DNA of 33,043 nucleotides, from NCBI GenBank assembly GCA_945873105.1, contig CAMCBW010000057.1, forward strand, positions 1 to 33,043, written 5' to 3'. Below, in pieces: positions 24,182 through 32,929 of this stretch (position 1 is its first letter; each line of letters starts with the position of its first letter). The position numbers and the translations under genes were made by a program. The notes beneath the pieces are model-generated. The model worked only from the letters and a program-made list of their open reading frames with translations, did no database searches and was not told the origin of the DNA. This stretch comes from Tangfeifania diversioriginum. GTDB taxonomy: Bacteria; Bacteroidota; Bacteroidia; Bacteroidales; Prolixibacteraceae.

Positions 24182-27100
24182 ATGCAGACAATTGGCAACG
24201 ATCCATTCTCCTCCCATTCAGAATGGAAAGGGGAAGCATTTGCTTCAGCGTGGTACCAAAAAGTGATCATTCCTACCTACGGCATAGGAAAACCCGAAAA
24301 GAATCCAATGTTTCTGGAAAACCGTGTCTACCAGGGTAGCAGTGGAGTGGTCTATCCTCACCCGGTCATCGAAAAAATTCTGGATACCAGGGAAGAACGC
24401 GAATGGAATGCTATCTTCCTCGAAAACCAATACCTGAAAATAATGATCCTCCCAGAGTTGGGAGGCAGGATCCAGATGGCCTGGGACAAATCCAAACAGC
24501 GTCATTTTGTCTACTACAACCAGGTCATCAAGCCGGCATTGGTTGGATTGACCGGACCCTGGATTTCGGGTGGCATCGAGTTCAACTGGCCACAGCATCA
24601 CCGTCCCTCCACCTTCGAACCGGTCGATCACGCCATTGAAGAGAACGAGGATGGAAGTGTGACGGTCTGGTGCAGCGAAGTGGAAAGAATGTTCCGTACC
24701 CGTGGGATGGCTGGTTTTACGCTCTATCCTGACAAGGCCTACCTCGAAATAAAGGTTAAACTATACAACCGCACCAACTTTCCGCAGACCTTCCTCTGGT
24801 GGGCCAATCCGGCTGTCAAAGTCAACGACGATTTCCAGTCCGTCTTCCCACCCGACGTACATGCAGTCTTCGACCATGGCAAAAGGGATGTTTCAGAATT
24901 TCCACTGGCAAAGGGTACCTATTACAAGGTTGATTATTCGCCCGGAACTGACATTTCGAGATACAAAAATATTCCGGTCCCAACCTCTTACATGGCCATC
25001 AACTCCAAGTACAATTTTGTCGGAGGTTACGAACACGATTCGCGGGGTGGATTGCTGCACATCGCTAACCACCATGTTTCCCCGGGCAAAAAGCAATGGA
25101 CCTGGGGACACAGCGATTTCGGCCAGGCATGGGACCGCAACCTGACGGATGAAGACGGACCCTACATCGAACTGATGTGTGGCGTCTACACCGACAACCA
25201 GCCCGACTTTTCCTGGCTGATGCCGGGGGAAGAAAAAACCTTCTCCCAATACTTCATGCCCTACCGGGATATCGGGGTCGTAAAGAATGCCACCAAGGAA
25301 GCCATGGTCAATTTGGAATTTGGGGAGGGAAAAGCAACATTGAAGATTTTTACTACTTCCATACATCTGAATGCAAGGATCGTGCTAAAGATTGCAGGCA
25401 AAATTCTACTGGAAGAGTTGTTCGATTTCCACCCGGGAAACTCCTATGAAAAATCAGTTCCAATTTTGGCATCAGAAGACCCAAAGTTGCTCAAAATCGA
25501 AATCCTGACCTCTGGAAACAAACTGCTTGTAGACTGGCAACCCGAACCTGACCAGCATAAACCGATTCCGGAGGCTGCCAAACCAGCCAGGCTTCCTTCA
25601 GAAATTGAAAGCAATGAAGAGCTCTTTCTGACAGCCTTACACCTCGAGCAATACCGCCACGCCACCTACGATCCCCGCGATTATTACCTTGAAGCCCTCA
25701 AAAGGGATCCACACGACAGTCGTTGCAACAATGCGCTCGGCCTTTGGTACCTGCGTCGGGGCCAATTTACGCTGGCCGAAAGTTATTTCATCACAGCGGT
25801 CGGGACAATTACCCAGCGCAATCCAAATCCCATCGACGGAGAAGCCTTCTACAACCTTGGACTTGCCCAACTCTTCCAGGGAAATGAACAGGAAGCTTAT
25901 GACTCCTTCTACAAATCAACCTGGAATGCCGCCTGGATGGAAAACAGCTATTTCCAGCTGGCCAGGATCGCCACCAAAAGAGGCAATTGGGAGGAGGGGC
26001 TGGATCTCATCGACCGCTCCCTCCTCCGTAACTGGCACAACCACAAGGCAAGGCAACTGAAGGCAAGCATCCTCAGAAAACTTGGCAGGACTGCCGATGC
26101 AAAAACACTAATCGAAGCATCCTTAAAACTGGATCCATTTAATTTTGGCGTCCAATTCGAAAAGCACCTCCAACAACCTGAGAGTGTCGCAGAACTGTCA
26201 GGTTTAATAGCAGGAATCCGCAGTAACATCCATACCTATCTGGAATTTGCCCTCGATTTTGCGGCAGCCGGGCTGTACGATGAAGCCATCGAACTGATTG
26301 ACCTTGGAATCCGGGAACAAAAAGATCGTCCGGTTTACCCATTGGCCTGGTACTTCAAAGCCTGGTTCTGCGAGCAGAAAGGCAACTCTGCGGATGCATT
26401 GGCCACCTTGAACAAAGCTGCGGCCGCTTCACCTGACTACTGCTTCCCCATTCAGCCGGAAGTTGTGGTAGTGCTGGAATGGGCCAAAAAGAAAAATCCT
26501 GCAGATGCCAAAGCTCCCTATTACCTGGGCAATCTCTGGTACCACCACCGCCAATATGCAGAAGCGATCGAAAACTGGGAATTATCTTCCAGAATTGGCG
26601 ACAGCTTTCCAACCGTCCACCGAAACCTGGCCCTTGCCTGTTTCAACAAACTAAATGACCCGGAAAAAGCATTAACTGAATTGAAGCGAGCCTTTGAACT
26701 GGATCCAGCAGATGCCCGCATCCTGATGGAACTCGATCAATTGTACAAACGGTTAAATTTCGCTCCTGGCATTCGACTTGATACCTTAAAAAAATTCCCG
26801 CATCTGGTTGATTTGAGGGATGATCTTTACCTGGAGCACGTCACCCTGCTTAACACCCTTGGATTCCATGAAAAGGCCCTTGGACTCCTCTCTTGCCGCA
26901 AATTCCACCCATGGGAGGGAGGGGAAGGGAAAGTCACTTCCCAATATGTATTCAGCCTGACAGAGTTGGGTAAACAGGCCATTGCAGCAAAGAGATATGA
27001 GGATGCAGTTTCAAGACTGCAGGCCGCGTTCATCTATCCCGACAATCTCGGTGAGGGAAAACTCTACGGGGCACAGGAGAATGCCCTGTTCTATTGGCTG

Positions 27101-27460
27101 GGTTGTGCTTACCAGGGTGTTGGAAATACAACGCTGGCACACGAATGCTGGCAAAAAGCCTCCACCGGGATCAGTGAACCCCTCCCTGCCATCTTCTACA
27201 ACGACCAGCAACCCGATACCATTTTCTACCAGGGACTCGCCTTTATCCAACTCAATCTGCCGGAGAAAGCAAGGCAACGATTCGAAACCCTGGTAAACTT
27301 TGGAGCAATTCACCTGGACGATCCCTTCAAACTCGACTATTTTGCCGTTTCCATGCCAGACCTGCAAATATGGAATGACGACCTGACAAAGCGGAACAGG
27401 CAAAACTGCCTGCATTTGATTGAATTGGGCAGGGAAGGACTCAGGCGACTCAAAGATTAA
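24182..27460 (+). CDS. Cytosolic DUF5107 domain protein with long TPR tail
   Basis: 1092 residues without a signal peptide or membrane segment, unlike the three glycosidases before it. The first 470 residues are a DUF5107-type, mutarotase-like beta-sandwich: 'LKIMILPELGGRIQMAWD' (82-99), 'WISGGIEFNWPQHHRPSTFE', 'NRTNFPQTFLWWANPAVKVN', 'WGHSDFGQAWDRNLTDEDGP' and 'GEEKTFSQYFMPYRDIG'. From about 485 on it is a row of TPR-like helical pairs ('NALGLWYLRRGQFTLAESYF', 'AFYNLGLAQLFQGNEQEAYD', 'YLGNLWYHHRQYAEAIENWE'). The mutarotase-like fold binds sugars; a hydrolytic or epimerising activity has not been settled to my knowledge. Last gene of the operon, 20 nt after GH27. It may process an imported sugar or serve as a sugar-sensing scaffold. 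Confidence 0.88.
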   Translation: MQTIGNDPFSSHSEWKGEAFASAWYQKVIIPTYGIGKPEKNPMFLENRVYQGSSGVVYPHPVIEKILDTREEREWNAIFLENQYLKIMILPELGGRIQMAWDKSKQRHFVYYNQVIKPALVGLTGPWISGGIEFNWPQHHRPSTFEPVDHAIEENEDGSVTVWCSEVERMFRTRGMAGFTLYPDKAYLEIKVKLYNRTNFPQTFLWWANPAVKVNDDFQSVFPPDVHAVFDHGKRDVSEFPLAKGTYYKVDYSPGTDISRYKNIPVPTSYMAINSKYNFVGGYEHDSRGGLLHIANHHVSPGKKQWTWGHSDFGQAWDRNLTDEDGPYIELMCGVYTDNQPDFSWLMPGEEKTFSQYFMPYRDIGVVKNATKEAMVNLEFGEGKATLKIFTTSIHLNARIVLKIAGKILLEELFDFHPGNSYEKSVPILASEDPKLLKIEILTSGNKLLVDWQPEPDQHKPIPEAAKPARLPSEIESNEELFLTALHLEQYRHATYDPRDYYLEALKRDPHDSRCNNALGLWYLRRGQFTLAESYFITAVGTITQRNPNPIDGEAFYNLGLAQLFQGNEQEAYDSFYKSTWNAAWMENSYFQLARIATKRGNWEEGLDLIDRSLLRNWHNHKARQLKASILRKLGRTADAKTLIEASLKLDPFNFGVQFEKHLQQPESVAELSGLIAGIRSNIHTYLEFALDFAAAGLYDEAIELIDLGIREQKDRPVYPLAWYFKAWFCEQKGNSADALATLNKAAAASPDYCFPIQPEVVVVLEWAKKKNPADAKAPYYLGNLWYHHRQYAEAIENWELSSRIGDSFPTVHRNLALACFNKLNDPEKALTELKRAFELDPADARILMELDQLYKRLNFAPGIRLDTLKKFPHLVDLRDDLYLEHVTLLNTLGFHEKALGLLSCRKFHPWEGGEGKVTSQYVFSLTELGKQAIAAKRYEDAVSRLQAAFIYPDNLGEGKLYGAQENALFYWLGCAYQGVGNTTLAHECWQKASTGISEPLPAIFYNDQQPDTIFYQGLAFIQLNLPEKARQRFETLVNFGAIHLDDPFKLDYFAVSMPDLQIWNDDLTKRNRQNCLHLIELGREGLRRLKD

Positions 27461-27483
27461 ACTTCCTGCTTACCAGGAAAGTT
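27460..27483. terminator. Short hairpin between the convergent operon and S9 peptidase gene
   Basis: AACTTCCTG (27460-27468) pairs with CAGGAAAGTT (27474-27483) with one bulged base and a 5-nt loop. The gap between the two convergent stops is only 29 nt, and this hairpin fills it. There is no long T-tract, so termination strength is uncertain. Confidence 0.4.
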
Positions 27484-27489
27484 CCTCCA

Positions 27490-29691
27490 TCATCTTCCTC
27501 CGGGAGGACAGTTCTCCAACAGGAATTTCTTGCTGATGGTGGAAAGATGCTGGGAGGTCCCTTCCCCCTCGTAAATTCCGTGCGACCGCATGGGATAGGC
27601 CATCATCTGAAATGGCTTGTTGAAGCGAATCAGTTCATTGAATAGCTTCTCCGCATTGGCAAAATGGACATTGTCATCACCGGTCCCATGAATAACCAGC
27701 AGGTTCCCCTTCAGGTTTTTGGCATGCGTGTAGGGGGATCCGGCGATGAAATCTTCCCTCGTCTCTGCAGGAATTCCCATGTATCGTTCCTGGTAAGCAT
27801 TGTCGTAAGCCAGCTGATTGGCCACCGCAGCAACGGCAATCCCTGTTTTGAAGATTTCAGGGTACTGGAACATCATGTTCAAGGTAGAGGAGCCGCCACC
27901 ACTCCAACCGTGTACTGCCACCCTGCTGGTATCACAGAAACTCCATTTCAGCACCTCTTTGGCACCCATGGCCATATCCCGTATATTCAACCGTCCTACC
28001 TGACGGTAAATCGATTTCCGCCAGTCGCGGCCACGTGGAGCCAAGCTGCCGCGGCAATCTACTGCCACATAGAGATACCCCATGTCAGCTACATTTCCGC
28101 CAAACTGACCTGACCTTCCCAGTCTCGAGTTGTCGAAGACCGTACATCCCCATGGTTCCCCATAAACATAAAAGAATACGGGATATTTCTTCGCAGGATC
28201 AAAATCCTTGGGCTTTGCCATCCACCCATCCAAGATGATACCATCTTCGGTGGTAACCTTAAAAAAGGAGATTTGCTTGCCAAATGGATCCTCTTTTAAA
28301 TTTTTCTCCAGACTCTTTGCAGGATCAATAGGTTGGTGGTCTGGCAATGCAACCCATTCAGAACCTGGCTGGTATTGATAACCCGAGAAGGAGTGCCTGC
28401 TCCATTTCCCATTGGGAGAAACCAGGTAATCATTGGTCCCCGAAAATTTTGCCGGAGTGATCCGCCAGGGAATGGTGCTTCCATCCAGTTTTGTGGCAAA
28501 AAGATAACGCTGGGTCGCATTTTCGGGTGTTGCCGCAAAATAGACCAGGTTGTTGGGTTCATCGATCAGGTAGAGTTTGATCACATCAAAATTTCCCTTG
28601 GTAACAAGACTTTCCTTCCCATCCATCCCGATGCGGTAGAGGTGACGCCATCCATCCTTTTCGCTGGCCCATACAAAGGCCTTGCCTCCTTCAATCCAAT
28701 TCCAGCCAACGTTTGTGTTGGTATTCCAGGTAGCCTCAAGGTCAACCCAGGCCTTGTCAGTATCGCTCCACAACACCCTGCATTTGCCATCGTTGCTATT
28801 CGCCAGCCAGATTTTTGAGACATTCTGCTTGCGGTTGAGTTGTTGAAGGATCAATTCGTTGTTCGAAGACCATTCCATCTTGGTGAGGTAATGTTGCCGC
28901 GGGTCTCCTTCTACATCCATCCATTTCGTTTTGGAAGTTGCAACATCTACCACACCAACCTTGACTGGCGAAGGATCTTCTCCTGCTTTGGGATACTCTA
29001 CCGGAACCGTAAAGGAATAGGTCGAATCGGTGGTGTTCAGCATCAGGTAATTCCGTACTTTGGATGCATCAACGTTCCAATAGGCGATCCGGGTACCATC
29101 CGGGCTCCACCTGAAACCATCGGTGCAAAACAACTCTTCGGCATACACCCAATCAAAAGTGCCATTGATGATACGATCTTCAGTACCGAAGGTAAGTTGC
29201 CTGATCTTGCCACTCTTCACCTCTTCGACATACAGATTGTAAACCACCTTCTGATTGGAACGGTTCTGGTAGACATAGGCTACGTTTTTCGCATCCGGAG
29301 AGAATTTCGGATACATGAGACAGTCAGGCTGAAGACTTTTACCCAATTGTACAATTTCTCCCTTTTCCGAATTGTAAACCCATACCTCACCAGTTGTCTT
29401 GTGGTATTTTGTCTTCGTATTTATTTTCAGTAAAACACTCCTGCTATCTTTTGAGAGCAAGAAGGAAGAGATGGTACGAGGCTGCTTTTCATCCCTGGGT
29501 ATCACCTTGTCCAAATCATACAAAATCTTTTTGGACATGGACGGAAGTTCTGTCAAAGTGATGGTGTACTTTTCAACCGAAGCATAGCTGTTTCCGTCAG
29601 CCATCCAGGTGACTCCTCCCATCCCAAAGGGTTGGGCCATTGAAATAGTCGCTACGGTAATCAAGAGGCTCAGCAAAAGAGATCTTTTCAT
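27490..29691 (-). CDS. Exported S9B peptidase, dipeptidyl-peptidase IV-like
   Basis: 733 residues from the ATG at 29691, which starts a signal peptide (MKRSLLLSLLITVATISMAQ); the longer frame to 29790 would run into the upstream gene. Residues 25-470 form the DPP-IV propeller, with 'FDWVYAEELF' (179-188) carrying the Glu185-Glu186 pair that anchors the substrate N-terminus in DPP-IV. Residues 480-733 form the alpha/beta-hydrolase domain: 'YVYGEPWG', 'HGWSGGGSS' with Ser597, 'HGTGDDNVHF' with Asp672, and 'RSHGIYEG' with His704. It should release dipeptides from periplasmic peptides, often after Pro or Ala. It follows the old yellow enzyme gene by 55 nt on the same strand and is convergent with the glycosidase operon. 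Confidence 0.95.
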   Translation of the reverse strand: MKRSLLLSLLITVATISMAQPFGMGGVTWMADGNSYASVEKYTITLTELPSMSKKILYDLDKVIPRDEKQPRTISSFLLSKDSRSVLLKINTKTKYHKTTGEVWVYNSEKGEIVQLGKSLQPDCLMYPKFSPDAKNVAYVYQNRSNQKVVYNLYVEEVKSGKIRQLTFGTEDRIINGTFDWVYAEELFCTDGFRWSPDGTRIAYWNVDASKVRNYLMLNTTDSTYSFTVPVEYPKAGEDPSPVKVGVVDVATSKTKWMDVEGDPRQHYLTKMEWSSNNELILQQLNRKQNVSKIWLANSNDGKCRVLWSDTDKAWVDLEATWNTNTNVGWNWIEGGKAFVWASEKDGWRHLYRIGMDGKESLVTKGNFDVIKLYLIDEPNNLVYFAATPENATQRYLFATKLDGSTIPWRITPAKFSGTNDYLVSPNGKWSRHSFSGYQYQPGSEWVALPDHQPIDPAKSLEKNLKEDPFGKQISFFKVTTEDGIILDGWMAKPKDFDPAKKYPVFFYVYGEPWGCTVFDNSRLGRSGQFGGNVADMGYLYVAVDCRGSLAPRGRDWRKSIYRQVGRLNIRDMAMGAKEVLKWSFCDTSRVAVHGWSGGGSSTLNMMFQYPEIFKTGIAVAAVANQLAYDNAYQERYMGIPAETREDFIAGSPYTHAKNLKGNLLVIHGTGDDNVHFANAEKLFNELIRFNKPFQMMAYPMRSHGIYEGEGTSQHLSTISKKFLLENCPPGGR

Positions 29692-29746
29692 TTTTTGTGG
29701 TACTTGTGTATGGTTAAAATGGAAATAGGATATTACTACTTGTAAC

Positions 29747-30811
29747 TTAAGGTTTGGCCCTGATATACTGGAGAGGCCATGCAATTTCATCCTTCAATTC
29801 AACTGCAGCTTTGAAAGGAAAGTAAGGCTCCCTAAGTGATTCACGCCCGAACATGATTAGGTCTGCTGCCCCACGCTCCAGAATCTCTTCTGCCTGAAGG
29901 GGATCTGTAATCAGACCCACTGCACTGGTAAGAATCCCGGTTTCTTTTCGGATAGTTTCGGCAAACTTTACCTGGAAACCCGGCCCCACCGGTATTTTTA
30001 CATCAGGAAGCAATCCTCCGGAAGAACAATCAATGAGGTCAACTCCCCTTTGCTTCAAAATAGCCGCCAGCTTGACCGCTTCCTCCGGATTCCATCCATC
30101 ATCGGCCCAATCAGTAGCAGAGATTCGGACAAACAAGGGAAGATCCCTGGGCCATTCGCGCTGAACCCCATCCAGGATCTCCAGCAAGAGACGAATCCTG
30201 TTTTCAAAACTACCCCCATAATCATCCGTTCTGTGGTTACTGAGGGGAGAGAGAAACTGGTGAACGAGGTACCCGTGGGCAGCATGTATATCCAGCAATT
30301 GGTAGCCAGCCTCCAAAGCCCGCAAGGCTGCAATAGCGAAATCGGCCACTACTTTTTGAATTCCGATAAAATCCAAAGCATCGGGCACTCCATCCGAGGC
30401 ATAAAAAGGCATAGCCGAAGGAGCCACAATTGACCATCCTCCCATTCCCGGCGTGATTTGCCTGCCCCCTTTCCAAGGCTCAGAACAAGATGCCTTTCTC
30501 CCGGCATGGGCCAATTGTATCCCGGAAACCGTACCTTGCTCCAGAAGAAAAGAGGTGATCTGCTTCAATTTCGCCACATGCCCTGGTTGGTACAATCCCA
30601 AATCACCCGGGGTAATCCGTCCTTCTGGAGAGACTGCTGTTGCCTCCTGAATAATCAATCCGGCACCTCCGACAGCCCGGCTGCCCATATGCACCAAATG
30701 CCAGTCATTGGCGAATCCATTCACTGCGCTGTACTGGCACATGGGTGAAATGGCAATCCTGTTTTTCAAAGTGACGCTTTTGAGGCAGAGTGGAGAGAGT
30801 AATTTTGACAT
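29747..30811 (-). CDS. namA: NADPH dehydrogenase, YqjM/NamA-type old yellow enzyme
   Basis: 354 residues from the ATG at 30811. The N-terminus 'LLSPLCLKSVTLKNRIAISPMCQYSA' matches the YqjM class, with Cys25 modulating the FMN and Tyr27 acting at the active site. 'DWHLVHMGSRAVGGAGLIIQE' (36-56) and 'GIQLAHAGRKAS' (97-108) bind FMN and phosphate. 'LDIHAAHGYLVHQFLSPLSN' (173-192) contains the substrate-binding His176 and His179 and Tyr181. 'DDYGGSFENRIR' and 'FGRESLREPYFP' close the family pattern. The enzyme uses NADPH to reduce activated alkenes, nitro compounds or quinones in the cytosol; the natural substrate is unknown. Placed before the S9 peptidase and perhaps transcribed with it. Confidence 0.94.
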   Translation of the reverse strand: MSKLLSPLCLKSVTLKNRIAISPMCQYSAVNGFANDWHLVHMGSRAVGGAGLIIQEATAVSPEGRITPGDLGLYQPGHVAKLKQITSFLLEQGTVSGIQLAHAGRKASCSEPWKGGRQITPGMGGWSIVAPSAMPFYASDGVPDALDFIGIQKVVADFAIAALRALEAGYQLLDIHAAHGYLVHQFLSPLSNHRTDDYGGSFENRIRLLLEILDGVQREWPRDLPLFVRISATDWADDGWNPEEAVKLAAILKQRGVDLIDCSSGGLLPDVKIPVGPGFQVKFAETIRKETGILTSAVGLITDPLQAEEILERGAADLIMFGRESLREPYFPFKAAVELKDEIAWPLQYIRAKP

Positions 30812-31293
30812 AAGCTTAAATTGGTCTACCAAATATCGTGAACGTTATTCGAATACGAAAATAATCATTGTTTTAGGAAGATAAACATCTTTATTTGCAC
30901 CGAATTAAATTAAACGTGGGAGGATTTGCAAGATTATCACCGGTCATCAAAAATAAGTTGTATAATATTGATATTAAGCTATATAATCAATTTTAATATT
31001 GCGATTATACTACAAAACGATACGATAAAAAACCAAGTTCGCCAATAAAAACTATTTGCAATATTTTTGAGTCAGGTATCAAGCAGTAATTAAAAACTTT
31101 CAAAGAGTTTTTGTGTTGAGGCTGGTAACGAGATGATCAGATTGGATATCTTTTCAGTAAGGGAGGGAAGATATTTTCTGAGGTGATTCAAGTTATCAGC
31201 CTTAAATTTTTTTAAAGAGAGGGATCCAATCGGATTGCCTCTTTCTTTTTGCGACAAATTTATAATTTAGCTGCTCACTAAAATTCCGTTAGG
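30812..31293. other. 482-nt AT-rich gap without a recognised gene
   Basis: This region separates the divergent old yellow enzyme and pRiA4b-like genes. It contains an AT-rich palindrome (AAAAACT 31092-31098 with AGTTTTT 31106-31112), a 7-bp inverted pair ATATCTT/AAGATAT (about 31147-31175), and a terminator-like hairpin at 31214-31250. A GTG-led frame near 30916 gives only 26 residues of no recognisable kind. TATAATTTAG at 31261-31270 may be the -7 element of the pRiA4b-like gene. Confidence 0.6.
31214..31250 (+). terminator. Terminator-like hairpin with no gene before it
   Basis: AAAGAG (31214-31219) pairs with CTCTTT (31239-31244), and ATCC (31224-31227) pairs with GGAT (31232-31235) around an AATC loop, with an imperfect middle. 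A T5 tract follows at 31246-31250. It reads on the plus strand, yet no plus-strand gene precedes it within the window gap, so it would end a non-coding or lost transcript. Confidence 0.5.
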
Positions 31294-32553
31294 ATGGCAA
31301 ATGAGAAAAAAGGAAAAGTAGTGCAAATGCTGAGTCCCGAAAACTACATCAGGCAAAGGGCCCGCACATTGCCCATCAGCGAATGCAGGGTAAACAAAGA
31401 GTGGAAGGAATCGGGGCTGGCCGATGTGTTGGTCGCCCGCAGGCACACCAACAACAATCTCACTTTCGGCCTATTCCTGGTCGATTTAAAATGCCTGGGG
31501 GTAAAAGATGCCACCTGGCGTTTCAATGTACCCGAAAGCGAATACCAGGAGTTTCTCGATCTGATGGATAGAAATATAGATAATATAAATATTCCTTACC
31601 CCCTGGCACACAACATTGTTCTTGCCGGCATTGAATTTGCCGGGGAGTACGGGTTCAAGCCTCATAAAGATTATTCTTCAGTAGCGCAATACATCCTGGA
31701 AGAAGATACGGATGAGGTGGAACTGATTGAAATAGAATGTGGTCACAATGGCAAACCTCTCTACCTACACGGACCATCTGAAAGTGATGCTCGGGTAAGG
31801 CAGATCATTGCCCAGCTCGACCGTATGGCAGGTCCTGGTAACTACACCATCATTGATGAAGCAGATTGGGACCCGGATCTGGAGGAGGACGAAGATAAAT
31901 GGGATGACGAGTTGGATGAGGAAATACAGCTAAACCTTCAAACAAAAAGTCCTGGCCTTCAGTTTAAAGTTCAGATCCAAGGGATCAACAATCCCCCGGT
32001 ATGGCGAAGGTTGATTGTTCCGTCGCACTACTCCTTTAGGCTGTTCCATGAAATTATCCAGGAGACATTTGGCTGGTGGAGTGAACATCTTTATGCTTTC
32101 TCGCCCGGCGGATGGAATTCGTCTCCACAGATCATGGAAATAGATGAAGAGGAAGATGATCTTGGAAAGGGAAAGAAGATGGAATCGTCGGAAACGCCTT
32201 TGTCGGAATATTTCAACAAAAAAGGACAAAAATTCCACTACATCTATGATTTTGGCGACAACTGGGACCATCAGATTACACTGGAGAAAATTGTAGAGGA
32301 AGAGATCAGCCAGCCATCTTGCACCGACGGTGAAGGCCAATGCCCGCCCGAAGATTGCGGCGGTATCCCCGGATACGCAAATCTGAAGATAGCGCTCGCC
32401 AACCCTGCCCATCCCGAACATGAAGAGCTGAAGGAATGGCTTGGACTGGATGAAGAGGAAACCTGGGATCCTGCGGAATTCGAACTTGAGGATACCCATG
32501 ATTCGTTGGCAAAACTTTTTATGCCAGATCCGAAAACCAACATGGGGGAATAA
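31294..32553 (+). CDS. pRiA4b ORF-3-like domain protein with extra N-terminal domain
   Basis: 419 residues, no signal. The C-terminal part (221-400) matches the plasmid pRiA4b ORF-3 family: 'FKVQIQGINNPPVWRRLIVP' (224-243), 'FHEIIQETFGWWSEHLYAFS', 'HYIYDFGDNWDHQITLEKI' and 'CPPEDCGGIPGYANLK' (350-365), with Cys343, Cys350 and Cys355 close together. Residues 1-190 form a separate domain ('RQRARTLPISECRVNKEW', 'LTFGLFLVDLKCLGVKDA', 'DLMDRN'), and an acidic linker (194-211) joins the two. The family occurs on plasmids, in transposon neighbourhoods and on chromosomes; its function is unknown. TATAATTTAG 24 nt before the ATG may be its promoter. Confidence 0.9.
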   Translation: MANEKKGKVVQMLSPENYIRQRARTLPISECRVNKEWKESGLADVLVARRHTNNNLTFGLFLVDLKCLGVKDATWRFNVPESEYQEFLDLMDRNIDNINIPYPLAHNIVLAGIEFAGEYGFKPHKDYSSVAQYILEEDTDEVELIEIECGHNGKPLYLHGPSESDARVRQIIAQLDRMAGPGNYTIIDEADWDPDLEEDEDKWDDELDEEIQLNLQTKSPGLQFKVQIQGINNPPVWRRLIVPSHYSFRLFHEIIQETFGWWSEHLYAFSPGGWNSSPQIMEIDEEEDDLGKGKKMESSETPLSEYFNKKGQKFHYIYDFGDNWDHQITLEKIVEEEISQPSCTDGEGQCPPEDCGGIPGYANLKIALANPAHPEHEELKEWLGLDEEETWDPAEFELEDTHDSLAKLFMPDPKTNMGE

Positions 32554-32598
32554 TTTAGAGGACTAAAGTGCAGATTGGTAAGTGTTTCAAATATCGTT

Positions 32599-32606
32599 TA
32601 ACTTTG
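32599..32606 (+). promoter_or_regulatory. -7 box before the Tat-signal relic
   Basis: TAACTTTG is a full match to TAnnTTTG. It lies 134 nt before the ATG at 32741. It indicates that the relic gene once had, and may still have, its own promoter. Confidence 0.4.
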
Positions 32607-32740
32607 GTACATGATCTACAACAATTTATCCGACAATGGACTGTTCTTCCCGAAAGAGGCACCCAATTCCATAGTGCTACTAGCCAATCCCTGCAGTGAT
32701 TTTATTGCAATCTACCCTCCTCTGATTAATTCATCCAATT

Positions 32741-32890
32741 ATGGAAAGAAGAAATTTTATTAAAAATGCCACAATCGGATCAACGGCAATTGTTTCAGGA
32801 ATCGGCCTTCCGGCTCTTGCCCAGAAAAAATTTGAAAGTCGGCTTGATTGGGGCATTCAACACATTGACATCATCCGAAAACCCACATAA
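32741..32890 (+). pseudogene. Relic of a Tat-exported oxidoreductase-type gene (Gfo/Idh/MocA-like start)
   Basis: The frame gives 49 residues: a Tat-like signal 'MERRNFIKNATIGSTAIVSG' running to 'LPALAQKK', then 'FESRLDWGIQHI' and a stop. Removing one A from the A6 run at 32823-32828 restores the frame 'AQKNLKVGLIGAFNTLTSSE', which looks like the KVGLIG opening of a Gfo/Idh/MocA Rossmann domain. After about 15 more residues both frames end next to a strong terminator. So the gene has a frameshift and has lost almost its whole body. Bacteroidota often carry Tat-exported Gfo/Idh proteins in glycan loci. The family call rests on a few residues and is tentative. Confidence 0.55.
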
Positions 32891-32896
32891 ATCAAA

Positions 32897-32929
32897 AGAG
32901 GCTGTCTGAAAAGGCAGCCTCTCTTTTTT
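32897..32929 (+). terminator. Rho-independent terminator
   Basis: AGAGGCTGTC (32897-32906) pairs with GGCAGCCTCT (32913-32922) as a 10-bp stem with one G-U pair and a 6-nt loop (TGAAAA), followed by C and T6 (32924-32929). It is the strongest terminator in the window. The sequence after it, to 33043, holds no gene that I can see. Confidence 0.9.

Noticed and set aside
30916-30996. GTG-led 26-residue frame in the AT-rich gap
   Set aside because: It is too short, has no ribosome binding site and shows no recognisable composition.
32611-32763. 50-residue frame overlapping the Tat-signal relic
   Set aside because: It has no Shine-Dalgarno or recognisable content, and lies in the likely leader of the relic gene.
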